Shown here: piece by piece, positions 20,659-29,962 of the stretch | How the letters are laid out: each line of letters starts with the position of its first letter | How positions within the stretch are numbered: position 1 is the stretch's first letter | DNA from: Pseudomonas sp. LP_7_YM | GTDB lineage: Bacteria; Pseudomonadota; Gammaproteobacteria; Pseudomonadales; Pseudomonadaceae | Reading direction: 5' to 3' | DNA length: 64,000 nucleotides | NCBI RefSeq assembly: GCF_004364435.1 | Contig: NZ_SOCT01000007.1 | Span: 1-64,000 of the forward strand | Translations under genes and position numbers: made by a program | Notes under the pieces: model-generated | The model's input: only the letters and a program-made list of their open reading frames with translations | What the model was told of the DNA's origin: nothing | The model's database searches: none

Positions 20659-21270
20659 ATGCTGGACGAGCTACTTCGCCGTATAAGCAGCCATACGCCG
20701 GGCACTCTGGAGACCGATAAACGCTTCCCCGAGGCGGCTGTGCTGGTGCCCATCACTCGCAGCGCCGAACCGGAACTGATACTGACCCTGCGCGCCAGCG
20801 GCCTGTCGACCCATGGCGGCGAGGTGGCGTTCCCCGGCGGGCGACGCGACCCTGAAGACCCTGATCTGGTGTTCACCGCCCTACGCGAGGCCGAGGAGGA
20901 AATCGGCCTGCCGCCGGGCCTCGTCGAAATTGTCGGGCCGCTCAGTCCGCAGATGTCCAAGCATGGTCTGCGCGTGACGCCTTACGTCGGCGTGGTCCCT
21001 GATTTCGTCGAATACACCGCCAACGATGGCGAAATTGCTGCGGTATTCAGCGTCCCGCTGGAGTTTTTCCGGCAGGACGTACGCGAACATACGCACCGCA
21101 TCGATTACCAGGGCCGCAGTTGGTATGTGCCCAGTTACCGCTTCGGCGAGTTCCGGATCTGGGGCCTGACCGCCATCATGATCGTCGAGTTGATGAACGT
21201 GCTGTTCGACAGCAACATCAGCCTGCACCACCCGCCCGAGCATTCAAGCATATTGAGGCTCAAACCCTGA
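20659..21270 (+). CDS. Nudix CoA pyrophosphatase (NudL/YeaB type)
   Basis: 203 residues. The upstream signature GGEVAFPGGRRDPED and the Nudix box ALREAEEEIGL identify the NudL/PCD1 group, which hydrolyses coenzyme A and its oxidised or acyl forms to phosphopantetheine and 3',5'-ADP. The N-terminal LVPITRSAEPELILTLRAS strand region also fits. It is cytoplasmic. It precedes the gamma-carbonic anhydrase gene by about 70 bases on the same strand, so a shared transcript is likely. Confidence 0.85.
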   Translation: MLDELLRRISSHTPGTLETDKRFPEAAVLVPITRSAEPELILTLRASGLSTHGGEVAFPGGRRDPEDPDLVFTALREAEEEIGLPPGLVEIVGPLSPQMSKHGLRVTPYVGVVPDFVEYTANDGEIAAVFSVPLEFFRQDVREHTHRIDYQGRSWYVPSYRFGEFRIWGLTAIMIVELMNVLFDSNISLHHPPEHSSILRLKP

Positions 21271-21342
21271 GCCAGCCTTTCACCCAACCGTGAGCCTGAA
21301 CTCGACCTGTGGCCGCAGAGCCGACCTTTGAGGAAAAACAAT

Positions 21343-21867
21343 ATGAAATACCGTCTGGGCAATGCCCGCGTCCAAGCGCATCCGCAAAGTTGGATAGCAC
21401 CCACCGCCACCTTGATCGGCAATGTTCGCCTGCAGGCCAATGCCAGCGTCTGGTTTGGTGCGGTGCTGCGCGGCGATAACGAGCTGATCGACATCGGCGA
21501 GAACAGCAACGTGCAGGATGGCACGGTGATGCACACCGACATGGGTTCGCCGCTGACCATCGGCAAAAACGTCACCATCGGGCACAACGTCATGCTTCAT
21601 GGCTGCAGCGTCGACGACAACAGCCTGATCGGTATCAATTCGGTCATTCTCAACGGCGCGAAGATCGGCAAATATTGCATCATTGGCGCCAATTCATTGA
21701 TCGCTGAGGGCAAGGTGATTCCCGATGGTTCATTGGTCATGGGTTCACCGGGAAAGATCGTGCGCGAACTGACCGACGCGCAGAAGAAGTTGCTCGAAGC
21801 CAGCGCTGCTCATTACGTTCACAACGCTCAACGTTACGCGCGCGATCTCGCGCTTCAGGAAGATTGA
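21343..21867 (+). CDS. Gamma-carbonic anhydrase family protein
   Basis: 174 residues. A left-handed beta-helix of hexapeptide repeats (for example IGNVRLQANASVWFG and IGKNVTIGHNVMLHG) with the three metal-binding histidines expected in HTD, GHN and LHG. This is the YrdA/PaaY/Cam group; whether it hydrates CO2 or acts on acyl-CoA compounds cannot be told. The start is the ATG with GAGG upstream. The stop overlaps the next gene as TGATG. Confidence 0.88.
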   Translation: MKYRLGNARVQAHPQSWIAPTATLIGNVRLQANASVWFGAVLRGDNELIDIGENSNVQDGTVMHTDMGSPLTIGKNVTIGHNVMLHGCSVDDNSLIGINSVILNGAKIGKYCIIGANSLIAEGKVIPDGSLVMGSPGKIVRELTDAQKKLLEASAAHYVHNAQRYARDLALQED

Positions 21868-22088
21868 TGTCCGCCGAACAACCAATTCAAGAAAAGCCCG
21901 TGCGCTCACCCTGTGTGAGCATCTGCGCCTTGAATGAGGCGGACATCTGCACCGGCTGTCAGCGCACCGTCGCAGAAATCACCGGCTGGAGCCGCATGAG
22001 TAACGAGCAGCGACGCGCGGTGCTGGCGGTGTGCGACGAACGCGCGCGGGCCAGCGGCGTGATGTTTTCGGTAGCGGGGCCTCGGTAA
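21867..22088 (+). CDS. DUF1289 domain protein
   Basis: 73 residues. SPCVSICALNEADICTGC gives four spaced cysteines, the DUF1289 (YdhL) signature, probably binding zinc or an iron-sulfur centre; TVAEITGWSRMSNEQRRAVL completes the family pattern. The function is unknown. It is translationally coupled to the carbonic anhydrase-like gene through TGATG. Confidence 0.88.
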   Translation: MSAEQPIQEKPVRSPCVSICALNEADICTGCQRTVAEITGWSRMSNEQRRAVLAVCDERARASGVMFSVAGPR

Positions 22089-22313
22089 GCGCTGACGCCC
22101 GGCTCACCCTGTAGAAGTGAGCTATGGGAAGTCCGCGAGGGTGAGCAACGTTGAGATCGATCTTCAGGGATGCCCCGAAGGGTGTTGAACCGATTTCGCA
22201 TTGATCGCTGGGTCACCCCAGCCCCACCTTCATGGTAAATTGCGCGCCTTTCTCCCCTGCGGTTGCTCGCACATGGCGAGCTGCCCTCGACATCTGCTCC
22301 ACGAGGACCTGAG

Positions 22314-23495
22314 ATGACTCAAATCGGAACTCCACTGTCGCCGACCGCGACCCGCGTTTTGCTCTGTGGTTGCGGCGAGCTTGGCAAGGAAGTGGTGATC
22401 GAACTGCAACGTCTGGGCGTTGAAGTGATTGCCGTCGACCGTTACGCCGACGCTCCGGCGATGCAGGTCGCACACCGCAGCCATGTGGTCAACATGCTCG
22501 ACGGCGCCGCGCTGCGTGCCGTGATCGAGGCCGAGAAGCCGCATTACATCGTCCCGGAAATCGAAGCCATCGCCACCGCCACCCTGGTGGAACTGGAGTC
22601 CGAAGGCTTCACTGTGATCCCGACCGCGCGCGCCACGCAGTTGACCATGAACCGCGAAGGCATTCGTCGTCTGGCCGCCGAAGAGCTGGACCTGCCGACC
22701 TCGCCGTATCACTTCGCCGACACCTTTGAAGACTACAAAAAAGCTGTCGAAGACCTGGGCTTCCCATGCGTGGTCAAGCCGGTGATGAGTTCCTCGGGCA
22801 AAGGCCAGAGCCTGCTCAAGACCGAGGCCGATGTTCAGAAAGCCTGGAATTACGCACAGGAAGGCGGTCGTGCCGGCAAAGGTCGGGTGATCATCGAAGG
22901 CTTCATCGACTTCGACTATGAAATCACCCTGCTGACGGTGCGCCATATCGGTGGCACCACGTTCTGCGCGCCTGTCGGCCATCGCCAGGAGAAAGGTGAC
23001 TATCAGGAATCCTGGCAGCCTCAGGCCATGAGCCCGGTTGCACTGGCTGAGTCCGAACGCGTTGCCAGGGCTGTGACCGAAGCGCTGGGTGGTCGTGGTC
23101 TGTTTGGCGTAGAACTGTTTATCAAGGGTGATCAGGTCTGGTTCAGTGAGGTGTCGCCGCGTCCACATGACACGGGCCTTGTGACTCTGATTTCCCAGGA
23201 CCTGTCGCAGTTCGCGCTGCACGCCCGCGCCATTCTGGGCCTGCCGATTCCGTTGATCCGTCAGTTCGGCCCGTCAGCTTCGGCGGTCATTCTGGTGGAA
23301 GGCAAGTCGAGCCAGACTGCCTTTGCCAACCTGGAGCAGGCCCTGAGCGAGCCGGACACTGCACTGCGTCTGTTCGGCAAACCTGAAGTCAACGGGCAGC
23401 GTCGCATGGGCGTCGCCCTGGCGCGTGACGAATCCATCGAAAACGCTCGCCGCAAGGCAACCCGCGCTTCGATGGCGGTAAAGGTGCAGCTGTAA
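22314..23495 (+). CDS. purT: Formate-dependent GAR transformylase
   Basis: 393 residues of the ATP-grasp superfamily. It makes formyl-GAR from GAR, formate and ATP, a folate-independent alternative to PurN in step three of purine synthesis. Visible are RVLLCGCGELGKEV at the N-terminus, VVKPVMSSSGKGQS (ATP-grasp loop), GFIDFDYEITLLTVR and FSEVSPRPHDTGLVTL. Length is normal. It has its own ~225-bp upstream region and a strong terminator downstream. Confidence 0.95.
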   Translation: MTQIGTPLSPTATRVLLCGCGELGKEVVIELQRLGVEVIAVDRYADAPAMQVAHRSHVVNMLDGAALRAVIEAEKPHYIVPEIEAIATATLVELESEGFTVIPTARATQLTMNREGIRRLAAEELDLPTSPYHFADTFEDYKKAVEDLGFPCVVKPVMSSSGKGQSLLKTEADVQKAWNYAQEGGRAGKGRVIIEGFIDFDYEITLLTVRHIGGTTFCAPVGHRQEKGDYQESWQPQAMSPVALAESERVARAVTEALGGRGLFGVELFIKGDQVWFSEVSPRPHDTGLVTLISQDLSQFALHARAILGLPIPLIRQFGPSASAVILVEGKSSQTAFANLEQALSEPDTALRLFGKPEVNGQRRMGVALARDESIENARRKATRASMAVKVQL

Positions 23496-23509
23496 GCTCA
23501 TCCGCAACG

Positions 23510-23540
23510 AAAAACGGCGCCCCTCAGAGGCGCCGTTTTT
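23510..23540. terminator. Bidirectional terminator purT / MHS transporter
   Basis: AAAAACGGCGCC pairs perfectly with GGCGCCGTTTTT across a 7-base loop. It has T-runs on both strands and lies between two convergent genes, so it should stop both transcripts. Confidence 0.92.
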
Positions 23541-23608
23541 GTTTCTGATACGAGGCTTTGGAGGCCACTCCCTCTTCCACAGATGATCCGCGTTGCCTGG
23601 AAATCTGC

Positions 23609-24931
23609 TCAGGCAATCGTATCCAGATCGGCATTTCGTGTTTCCTTCAGGCACAGCACGGCAATCAGGCTCAACAATGCCGCCGCCGACACATACCCGC
23701 CGACCCAGCTCAATCCGCCCATTTCCACCAGCTGCTGAGCGAAGAATGGCGCCACCGAAGCGCCTACGATGCCACCGATGTTATAAGCCGCCGAGGCGCC
23801 CGTGTAGCGCACACGGGTCGGAAACAGCTCGGGCAGCATGGCGCCCATCGGGGCAAAGGTCACCCCCATCAAAAACAGCTCGATAGACAGAAACAGCGTC
23901 ACCGCCCAACTCGTGCCGTGGGTCAGCAGCGGCTCCATCAGAAAGCCTGAAAGGACCGCCAGCAGCCCACCAATGATCAGCACCGGTTTGCGTCCGAATC
24001 GATCGCTTGCCCATGCCGACAGTGGTGTCGCCAGCGCCATGAACAGCACGGCGAAGCACAACATGGCGAGAAAGGATTCACGGCTGTAGCCCAGTGTCTT
24101 GACCCCGTAACTCAGGGAGAACACGGTCGAGATGTAAAACAGCGCGTAACACACCACCATCGAGGCCGCACCCAGCAGCATCGGCGCCCAATACTGCGCG
24201 AACAGTTCGACAATCGGCATTTTCAGACGCTCATGGCGGGCGATGGCCTGGGCGAAAATTGGCGTTTCTTCAAGCTTCAGTCGCACATACAGGCCGATGA
24301 CCACCAGCACGGCACTGAGCAGGAACGGGATCCGCCAGCCCCAGGCGCGGAATTGCTCGTCATTCAATGTCATCGCCAGTGTCAGAAACAGTCCGTTTGC
24401 CACCAGAAACCCGATCGATGGGCCGAGTTGCGGGAACATACCAAACCAGGCGCGCTTGTCCTTCGGTGCGTTCTCGGTGGCCAGTAGCGCCGCGCCACCC
24501 CATTCGCCGCCCAGTCCGAGCCCCTGACCGAAACGCAAAATGCACAGCAGGATCGGCGCCCAAGGGCCGATGGCTTCATAGCCCGGTAGGACGCCAATTA
24601 GGGTGGTGCAGACGCCCATCAGCAACAGCGAGGCGACCAATGTGGATTTACGACCAATACGATCGCCAAAGTGGCCGAACAATGCCGAACCGAGAGGGCG
24701 AGCCAGAAAGGCAATGCCGAACGTAAGAAACGCCGACAGCATCTGTGCGGTGCTGGAGGTCTGGGGAAAGAACACCGGCCCGATTACCAGCGCAGCGGCC
24801 GTGGCGTAGACATAGAAGTCGTAGAACTCGATGGCGGTACCGATAAAACTCGCAGTGGCGACGCGGGCAGTGGAGTTTGCGCGAGGTGCCTGGCGCTCGT
24901 CGCTTGCGGGGAGCGTGGAGGTGCTGGTCAT
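23609..24931 (-). CDS. MFS transporter, metabolite:H+ symporter family
   Basis: 440 residues and about twelve membrane segments. The first loop motif GHFGDRIGRKSTL and the repeat-half motif SAWASDRFGRKPVL are those of the MHS family (ShiA, ProP, KgtP, YhjE). TAIEFYDFYVYATAAAL in segment one is also typical. The substrate cannot be named; none of the neighbours points to a pathway. The start is the ATG behind CAGGGATAA; an upstream in-frame ATG lacks a site. Confidence 0.88.
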   Translation of the reverse strand: MTSTSTLPASDERQAPRANSTARVATASFIGTAIEFYDFYVYATAAALVIGPVFFPQTSSTAQMLSAFLTFGIAFLARPLGSALFGHFGDRIGRKSTLVASLLLMGVCTTLIGVLPGYEAIGPWAPILLCILRFGQGLGLGGEWGGAALLATENAPKDKRAWFGMFPQLGPSIGFLVANGLFLTLAMTLNDEQFRAWGWRIPFLLSAVLVVIGLYVRLKLEETPIFAQAIARHERLKMPIVELFAQYWAPMLLGAASMVVCYALFYISTVFSLSYGVKTLGYSRESFLAMLCFAVLFMALATPLSAWASDRFGRKPVLIIGGLLAVLSGFLMEPLLTHGTSWAVTLFLSIELFLMGVTFAPMGAMLPELFPTRVRYTGASAAYNIGGIVGASVAPFFAQQLVEMGGLSWVGGYVSAAALLSLIAVLCLKETRNADLDTIA

Positions 24932-25225
24932 GCGGTTATCCCTGGCAGTCTCTTGCCTGTCAGCGGGAGACGAAACGGCCTGCGCGCACTGGGGCAATCG
25001 TTAATTATTGTGGTTGCAGCGCTGAACAGGTCAGCCCGGATGCGGGCGATGGCAGGGCTCGGGATGAGAGCGGGCGCCAGGAAAGTCGTTTGAAAATGTC
25101 AGGCTGAGTGACTGGCCGACTCTCGCATTGTGCGGGTAGCACGCAGGGCGGCGGGGCTGGGTAAGCGACTCGATTATAGGAAGGGCGCCAGCGCGCAAAC
25201 AAGTGTTTAAAGCTGGCGATGCCTT

Positions 25226-26464
25226 TTAAATCACGTCTTTGGTCCTTGTGTTCTGCCACATCAGCACGCGCGTGACGCGATTGTCTTCGGTTTCCAGCGT
25301 TTCCAGACGATACGGCCCGATCTTCAGGCATACCGAGCTGTCGGGAATGGTCTCCAGCGCTTCGGTAACCAAGCCGTTCAGGGTCTTGGGGCCGTCGGCA
25401 GGCAGATGCCAGCCCAGTGTCTTGTTGAGGTCGCGGATGGAGGCCGCGCCGTCGACCACCAGGCGCCCATCGGGCTGCGGATGAATGTGCGGGTTGTCTA
25501 GGGATTGCTCACTTTCGAACTCACCGACGATCTCTTCCAGAATGTCTTCCAGGCTGATGATGCCTTGCACCTCACCGTATTCATCGACCACCACGCCCAT
25601 GCGCCGCTGTTGCTTGTGGAAGTTGAGCAGCTGTAACTGCAGCGAGGTGCTTTCCGGGACGAAGTAAGGATCGTAGCAGGCCGCCTTTAGCGCTTCCTTG
25701 GTCAACTGCCCGCGTGGCAGCAGGTGGCTGATCATGCGGGTGTTGAGTACCCCTTCGACCTGATTGATATCGTTGTGATAGACCGGCAGGCGCGTATGGC
25801 GCGAGATGATCAGCTTATCGGCGATCTCCTCGATGGTCTCGTCCAGATTGATGCCATCCACTTCACTGCGCGGCACGAGGATGTCGTTGACCGTCATGCT
25901 GTCGAGCGCATGAATCCCGGAAACGACCCGGAAGCGGCCAAACTGGCTTTCATTGTCCTGATAGATGGCGGGAACCCTGTCGTCGTCATCCTCGGCAGTG
26001 TCCGGTCGGCGCCTGGACAAAAACGGACGCAATAGCAGCTTGGCGATGTTCTTGTAGACCCAGGTCACAGGCCGCAACAGGCGCATGGGGATGCGCAGTA
26101 CGTTATTGCCCAGCAGCACAATGGCTTCAGGGCGGCGCGCAGCGAGTTTGCGTGGGATGAATTCGGTGACGATCACCAGTGCGCTGGCGACCGCTATCCA
26201 GGCGATCAGCGGGCCATGAAAATACCACTGCCCCATGGCCAGCAGCGTTGCCAGGATCGTGATCAGGACCTTGAGCAACGTATTGCCGAGAATGAGGCTG
26301 TTGAGATTGAACGCCAGCGCAGGTTTGGGCGGTTCGCTCGAACGCGGGTTGACATGCACTGCGCGCAGGTTGTGATGAGCCGCTTCCACGGCGGTGAACA
26401 GCCCGGACCACAGGGTGAGCAGGGCCAGGAGCGCGAGCATCGTGCCAGCAGGCAAGTTATCCAT
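25226..26464 (-). CDS. CorB/CNNM-like membrane protein (DUF21-CBS-CorC_HlyC)
   Basis: 412 residues. DUF21 membrane domain (about 1-150, three to four helices, with TEFIPRKLA, a variant of the usual TEL-PK motif), a pair of CBS domains (about 195-320, with RSEVDGINLDE and EYGEVQGIISLEDILEEIVG) and a C-terminal CorC_HlyC domain. The YfjD/CorB group takes part in magnesium or cobalt handling. It is transcribed after the CcsA/YpjD-like gene with a 12-base gap, an arrangement common in gammaproteobacteria. Confidence 0.88.
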   Translation of the reverse strand: MDNLPAGTMLALLALLTLWSGLFTAVEAAHHNLRAVHVNPRSSEPPKPALAFNLNSLILGNTLLKVLITILATLLAMGQWYFHGPLIAWIAVASALVIVTEFIPRKLAARRPEAIVLLGNNVLRIPMRLLRPVTWVYKNIAKLLLRPFLSRRRPDTAEDDDDRVPAIYQDNESQFGRFRVVSGIHALDSMTVNDILVPRSEVDGINLDETIEEIADKLIISRHTRLPVYHNDINQVEGVLNTRMISHLLPRGQLTKEALKAACYDPYFVPESTSLQLQLLNFHKQQRRMGVVVDEYGEVQGIISLEDILEEIVGEFESEQSLDNPHIHPQPDGRLVVDGAASIRDLNKTLGWHLPADGPKTLNGLVTEALETIPDSSVCLKIGPYRLETLETEDNRVTRVLMWQNTRTKDVI

Positions 26465-26476
26465 GATCAGCGCTCG

Positions 26477-27289
26477 TCAGATGTGCAGGATGTATTCGCG
26501 TACCAGCTTGCTGCCAAAATAGGCCAGCATCAGCAGCAGGAATCCGCCCAACGTCCAACGGATCGCCTTGTGGCCGCGCCAGCCCAATCGGGTTCGGCCC
26601 CACAACAGCACGCCGAAGACAATCCAGGCGAGGATCGACAGCAGCGTCTTGTGCACCAGATGCTGGGCGAACAGGTTCTCGACGAACAGCCAGCCGGAAA
26701 TCAACGACATCGACAACAGGGTCCAGCCCGCCCAGAGGAAGCCGAAGAGCAGGCTTTCCATGGTTTGCAGTGGCGGGAAGTTTTTAATCAGCCCTGAGGG
26801 ATGTTTGTTCTTCAGCTGGTGGTTCTGCAACAGCAGCAGCAATGCCTGGAACACGGCGATGGTGAACATACCGTAAGCCAGGATCGACAGCAGGATGTGG
26901 CCGATCAGGCCATGCTCGCCGAGGATGGGCTGAAGGGTGCCGCTGGGCGCAAACTCCGCCATCAAGGTCGTCAACAGCCCAAGCGGAAACAGCAGAATCA
27001 GCAGGATTTCCACCGGAAGGCGGATGCACGCCAGCATGGTCACGATGATCACCGCCACGGCGATCAGGCTGGCGGCACTGAAGAAGTCCAGACCCAGGCC
27101 GATCGGGCGTACCAGCTGACCGAACAGGGCACTGGCCTGACAGGCGACGGCCAGGGTGCCGATCAGGCACAGCAGCCACTTATCGGCCCTTTTGCCCTGA
27201 CGCAGGCGCGTGCCTTGATAGAGGGTCGCAGCGGCGTAGAGCACGGCGGCGGCGAGGCTGAATAGCAAACTCGGTGACAAGGGGAACAT
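26477..27289 (-). CDS. CcsA/YpjD-like cytochrome c assembly family protein
   Basis: 270 residues and about eight membrane segments. It belongs to the cytochrome C assembly (CcsA/CcmF-related) family as the short YpjD form: HGLIGHILLSILAYGMF and HKTLLSILAWIVFGVLLWG contain the histidines that could bind haem. A direct role in cytochrome c maturation is not shown for this form. The ATG is chosen at the signal-like first helix; an earlier GTG would add 19 unsupported residues. It is divergent from ffh. Confidence 0.82.
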   Translation of the reverse strand: MFPLSPSLLFSLAAAVLYAAATLYQGTRLRQGKRADKWLLCLIGTLAVACQASALFGQLVRPIGLGLDFFSAASLIAVAVIIVTMLACIRLPVEILLILLFPLGLLTTLMAEFAPSGTLQPILGEHGLIGHILLSILAYGMFTIAVFQALLLLLQNHQLKNKHPSGLIKNFPPLQTMESLLFGFLWAGWTLLSMSLISGWLFVENLFAQHLVHKTLLSILAWIVFGVLLWGRTRLGWRGHKAIRWTLGGFLLLMLAYFGSKLVREYILHI

Positions 27290-27396
27290 AGATCCTGTTG
27301 GGCGTGCCCGAAAGCCGCTGAGTTTGGCATAGAACCGACATTGCACGAAAGACCACAGAAGCAGACGTCGTGGTGTCCGTGCGCCGGAGTCTTCGC

Positions 27397-27402
27397 TATA
27401 AT
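27397..27402 (+). promoter_or_regulatory. Candidate ffh -10 element
   Basis: A perfect TATAAT lies about 140 bases before the ffh start in the divergent spacer. No strong -35 is seen at 17 bases. Confidence 0.4.
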
Positions 27403-27540
27403 CTGCGGCCTGCTCAAGCCACAGGCTCGCCGAGTGCTGTTCTCCTCTATATATGTAGCGCCTTCAAGCGCCGTGGAAGAGGGCATGTATGCAACAGCAC
27501 CGCACCAACTGGGGTTCGTCACGAACTCAAAGGATCACGC

Positions 27541-28917
27541 ATGTTTGAAAATCTGACAGACCGTCTCTCGCAGACGCTGCGCCAGGTCACCGGCAAAGCC
27601 AAGCTGACCGAGGACAACATCAAGGACACTCTGCGTGAAGTGCGTATGGCGCTGCTCGAAGCCGACGTCGCCTTGCCGGTTGTTAAAGACTTCGTCAATC
27701 GCATCAAGGAGCGCGCCGTCGGCACCGAGGTGTCGCGCAGCCTGACGCCGGGCCAGGCGTTCGTGAAGATCGTCCAGGCCGAACTTGAAGAGATGATGGG
27801 GGCCGCCAACGAAGAGCTGACCCTCAACGTCACGCCGCCTGCAGTCATCCTGATGGCCGGTCTGCAGGGTGCGGGTAAAACCACCACTGCGGGCAAGCTG
27901 GCGAAATTCCTCAAGGAACGCAAAAAGAAAAGCGTGATGGTGGTGTCTGCCGACGTCTACCGTCCTGCGGCAATCAAGCAGCTGGAAACCCTGGCCAACG
28001 ACATCGGCGTGACATTCTTCCCGTCCGACATCAGCCAGAAGCCGGTGGACATTGCAGAAGCGGCCATTAAAGAGGCCAAGCTCAAGTTCATTGACGTGGT
28101 GATCCTCGATACCGCTGGCCGTCTGCATATCGACGCCGAGATGATGGGCGAGATCCAGGCGCTGCACGCAGCGGTCAAGCCGGCGGAAACCCTGTTCGTG
28201 GTCGACGCCATGACCGGTCAGGATGCCGCCAATACGGCCAAGGCCTTTGGTGATGCACTTCCATTGACCGGGGTGATCCTGACCAAGGTCGACGGCGACG
28301 CCCGTGGCGGCGCCGCGTTGTCGGTCCGTGCCATCACCGGCAAGCCGATCAAGTTCATCGGTATGGGTGAAAAGAGCGAGGCGCTGGAGCCGTTCCATCC
28401 TGACCGTATCGCTTCGCGCATCCTCGGTATGGGTGATGTGCTCAGTCTGATCGAGCAGGCCGAGCAGACCCTGGACAAGGACAAGGCCGACAAACTGGCC
28501 AAGAAGCTGAAGAAGGGCAAGGGCTTCGACCTCGAAGACTTCCGTGATCAGCTGCAGCAGATGAAGAGCATGGGCGGCCTCGGCGGCCTCATGGATAAAC
28601 TGCCGAGCATCGGTGGCGTCAACCTGTCGCAGATGGGTAACGCGCAGAGCGCCGCAGAAAAGCAGTTCAAGCAGATGGAAGCCATCATCAACTCGATGAC
28701 CCCGGCCGAACGCCGTGACCCTGAGCTGATCAGCGGTTCGCGCAAGCGCCGTATTTCCATGGGTTCCGGCACTCAGGTCCAGGATATCGGGCGTCTGATC
28801 AAGCAACACAAGCAGATGCAGAAGATGATGAAGAAGTTCTCGACCAAAGGCGGCATGGCCAAAATGATGCGCGGGATGGGCGGCATGCTACCCGGTGGCG
28901 GCATGCCCAAAATGTGA
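27541..28917 (+). CDS. ffh: Signal recognition particle GTPase Ffh
   Basis: 458 residues. It binds 4.5S RNA and nascent signal sequences and delivers ribosomes to FtsY. The N and G domains fill about residues 1-295, with the P-loop GLQGAGKTT at 107-115, DTAGRL, and TKVDGDARGG. The methionine-rich M domain follows, with SGSRKRR-type RNA-binding and the tail KMMRGMGGMLPGGGMPKM. The start ATG follows GGATCACGC. It precedes the rpsP operon and is separated from it by a terminator. Confidence 0.97.
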   Translation: MFENLTDRLSQTLRQVTGKAKLTEDNIKDTLREVRMALLEADVALPVVKDFVNRIKERAVGTEVSRSLTPGQAFVKIVQAELEEMMGAANEELTLNVTPPAVILMAGLQGAGKTTTAGKLAKFLKERKKKSVMVVSADVYRPAAIKQLETLANDIGVTFFPSDISQKPVDIAEAAIKEAKLKFIDVVILDTAGRLHIDAEMMGEIQALHAAVKPAETLFVVDAMTGQDAANTAKAFGDALPLTGVILTKVDGDARGGAALSVRAITGKPIKFIGMGEKSEALEPFHPDRIASRILGMGDVLSLIEQAEQTLDKDKADKLAKKLKKGKGFDLEDFRDQLQQMKSMGGLGGLMDKLPSIGGVNLSQMGNAQSAAEKQFKQMEAIINSMTPAERRDPELISGSRKRRISMGSGTQVQDIGRLIKQHKQMQKMMKKFSTKGGMAKMMRGMGGMLPGGGMPKM

Positions 28918-28923
28918 TTTGCA

Positions 28924-28955
28924 ACGCGCGGGACTTGGTCCCGCGCGTCGTTCTT
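28924..28955 (+). terminator. ffh terminator
   Basis: ACGCGCGGGAC and GTCCCGCGCGT pair over a 3-base loop, followed by a short T-rich CGTTCTTT. It lies seven bases after the ffh stop. Confidence 0.8.
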
Positions 28956-29064
28956 TGGGAAAACCTTCCCACTGGCCTGCTTCGGCAGGCGCTTAATGGT
29001 CGTCGATGTCGACGGCTCCTTGGCAAATCTTGACGGCATTGCGGCTTCGGCCGGAAAAAGTCAT

Positions 29065-29092
29065 TTGCAAAAGTCCGGATATTCCTTAGAAT
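29065..29092 (+). promoter_or_regulatory. Candidate rpsP operon promoter
   Basis: TTGCAA and TAGAAT are separated by 16 bases and lie about 75 bases before rpsP. The position suits the promoter of the rpsP-rimM-trmD-rplS operon. Confidence 0.5.
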
Positions 29093-29165
29093 ACGCGGCC
29101 TTTCGGGCACCCATGCCCGCTGTGCATCTTAAGATTTGCAGCACCGACTACAGGAACTTTGTTCA

Positions 29166-29417
29166 ATGCTAACAATCCGTCTTGCCCTTGGCGGCTCCAA
29201 AAAGCGCCCGTTCTACCACCTGACTGTGACCGACAGCCGTAATCCACGCGACGGTTCGCACAAGGAACAAATCGGTTTCTTCAACCCGGTTGCCCGTGGT
29301 CAAGAAATCCGTCTGTCCGTGAACCAAGAGCGTCTGGCCCACTGGCTGAGCGTTGGTGCACAACCTTCTGAGCGTGTTGCTTCGCTGTTGAAGGAATCTG
29401 CCAAGGCTGCGGCCTGA
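29166..29417 (+). CDS. rpsP: 30S ribosomal protein S16
   Basis: 83 residues, beginning MLTIRLALGGSKKRPFYHL with the conserved TVTDSRNPRDGSHKEQIGFFNP region. Normal S16 length and sequence. First gene of the four-gene operon with rimM, trmD and rplS, the usual order in gammaproteobacteria. Confidence 0.98.
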   Translation: MLTIRLALGGSKKRPFYHLTVTDSRNPRDGSHKEQIGFFNPVARGQEIRLSVNQERLAHWLSVGAQPSERVASLLKESAKAAA

Positions 29418-29422
29418 GCAAT

Positions 29423-29959
29423 ATGAACGCGACGCCAGCCATTGCTGATGACTTGATCGTTATTGGCAAAATTTACTCTGTACATGGCGTTCGCGGCGAA
29501 GTGAAGGTGTATTCCTTTACTGATCCGACTGAAAACCTGTTGCAGTACAAAACCTGGACGCTCAAGCGCGAAGGCAATGTTAAGCAGGTTGAGCTGATCA
29601 GCGGGCGCGGGAATGACAAGTTCCTGGTCGCGAAGCTCAAGGGTCTCGATGACCGAGAAGAAGCTCGTCTTCTGGCCGGTTATGAGATCTGTGTGCCGCG
29701 CAATATGCTTCCTGATCTGACCGACGGCGAGTACTACTGGTACCAGCTTGTGGGTCTGAAGGTCATCGATCATCTGGGGCAATTGCTCGGGACAATCGAT
29801 CATCTTCTTGAAACCGGCTCAAACGATGTAATGGTGGTCAAGCCCTGCGCAGGCAGTCTGGATGATCGCGAACGCCTGTTGCCCTATACAGAGCAATGCG
29901 TGTTGGCCGTCGATCTGGTTGCAGGCGAGATGAAGGTGGATTGGGACGCGGATTTCTAA
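29423..29959 (+). CDS. rimM: Ribosome maturation factor RimM
   Basis: 178 residues. It helps assemble the 30S head by binding S19. The N-terminal RimM barrel has IGKIYSVHGVRGEVKVYSFTD, and the C-terminal PRC-barrel has GEYYWYQLVGLKVID. It starts five bases after rpsP and ends three bases before trmD. Confidence 0.97.
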   Translation: MNATPAIADDLIVIGKIYSVHGVRGEVKVYSFTDPTENLLQYKTWTLKREGNVKQVELISGRGNDKFLVAKLKGLDDREEARLLAGYEICVPRNMLPDLTDGEYYWYQLVGLKVIDHLGQLLGTIDHLLETGSNDVMVVKPCAGSLDDRERLLPYTEQCVLAVDLVAGEMKVDWDADF

Positions 29960-29962
29960 GCA

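Noticed and set aside
22089..22313. Possible purine riboswitch or PurR box before purT
   Set aside because: No conserved aptamer core or PurR-type palindrome could be recognised in the 225 bp. Only an ordinary leader is supported.
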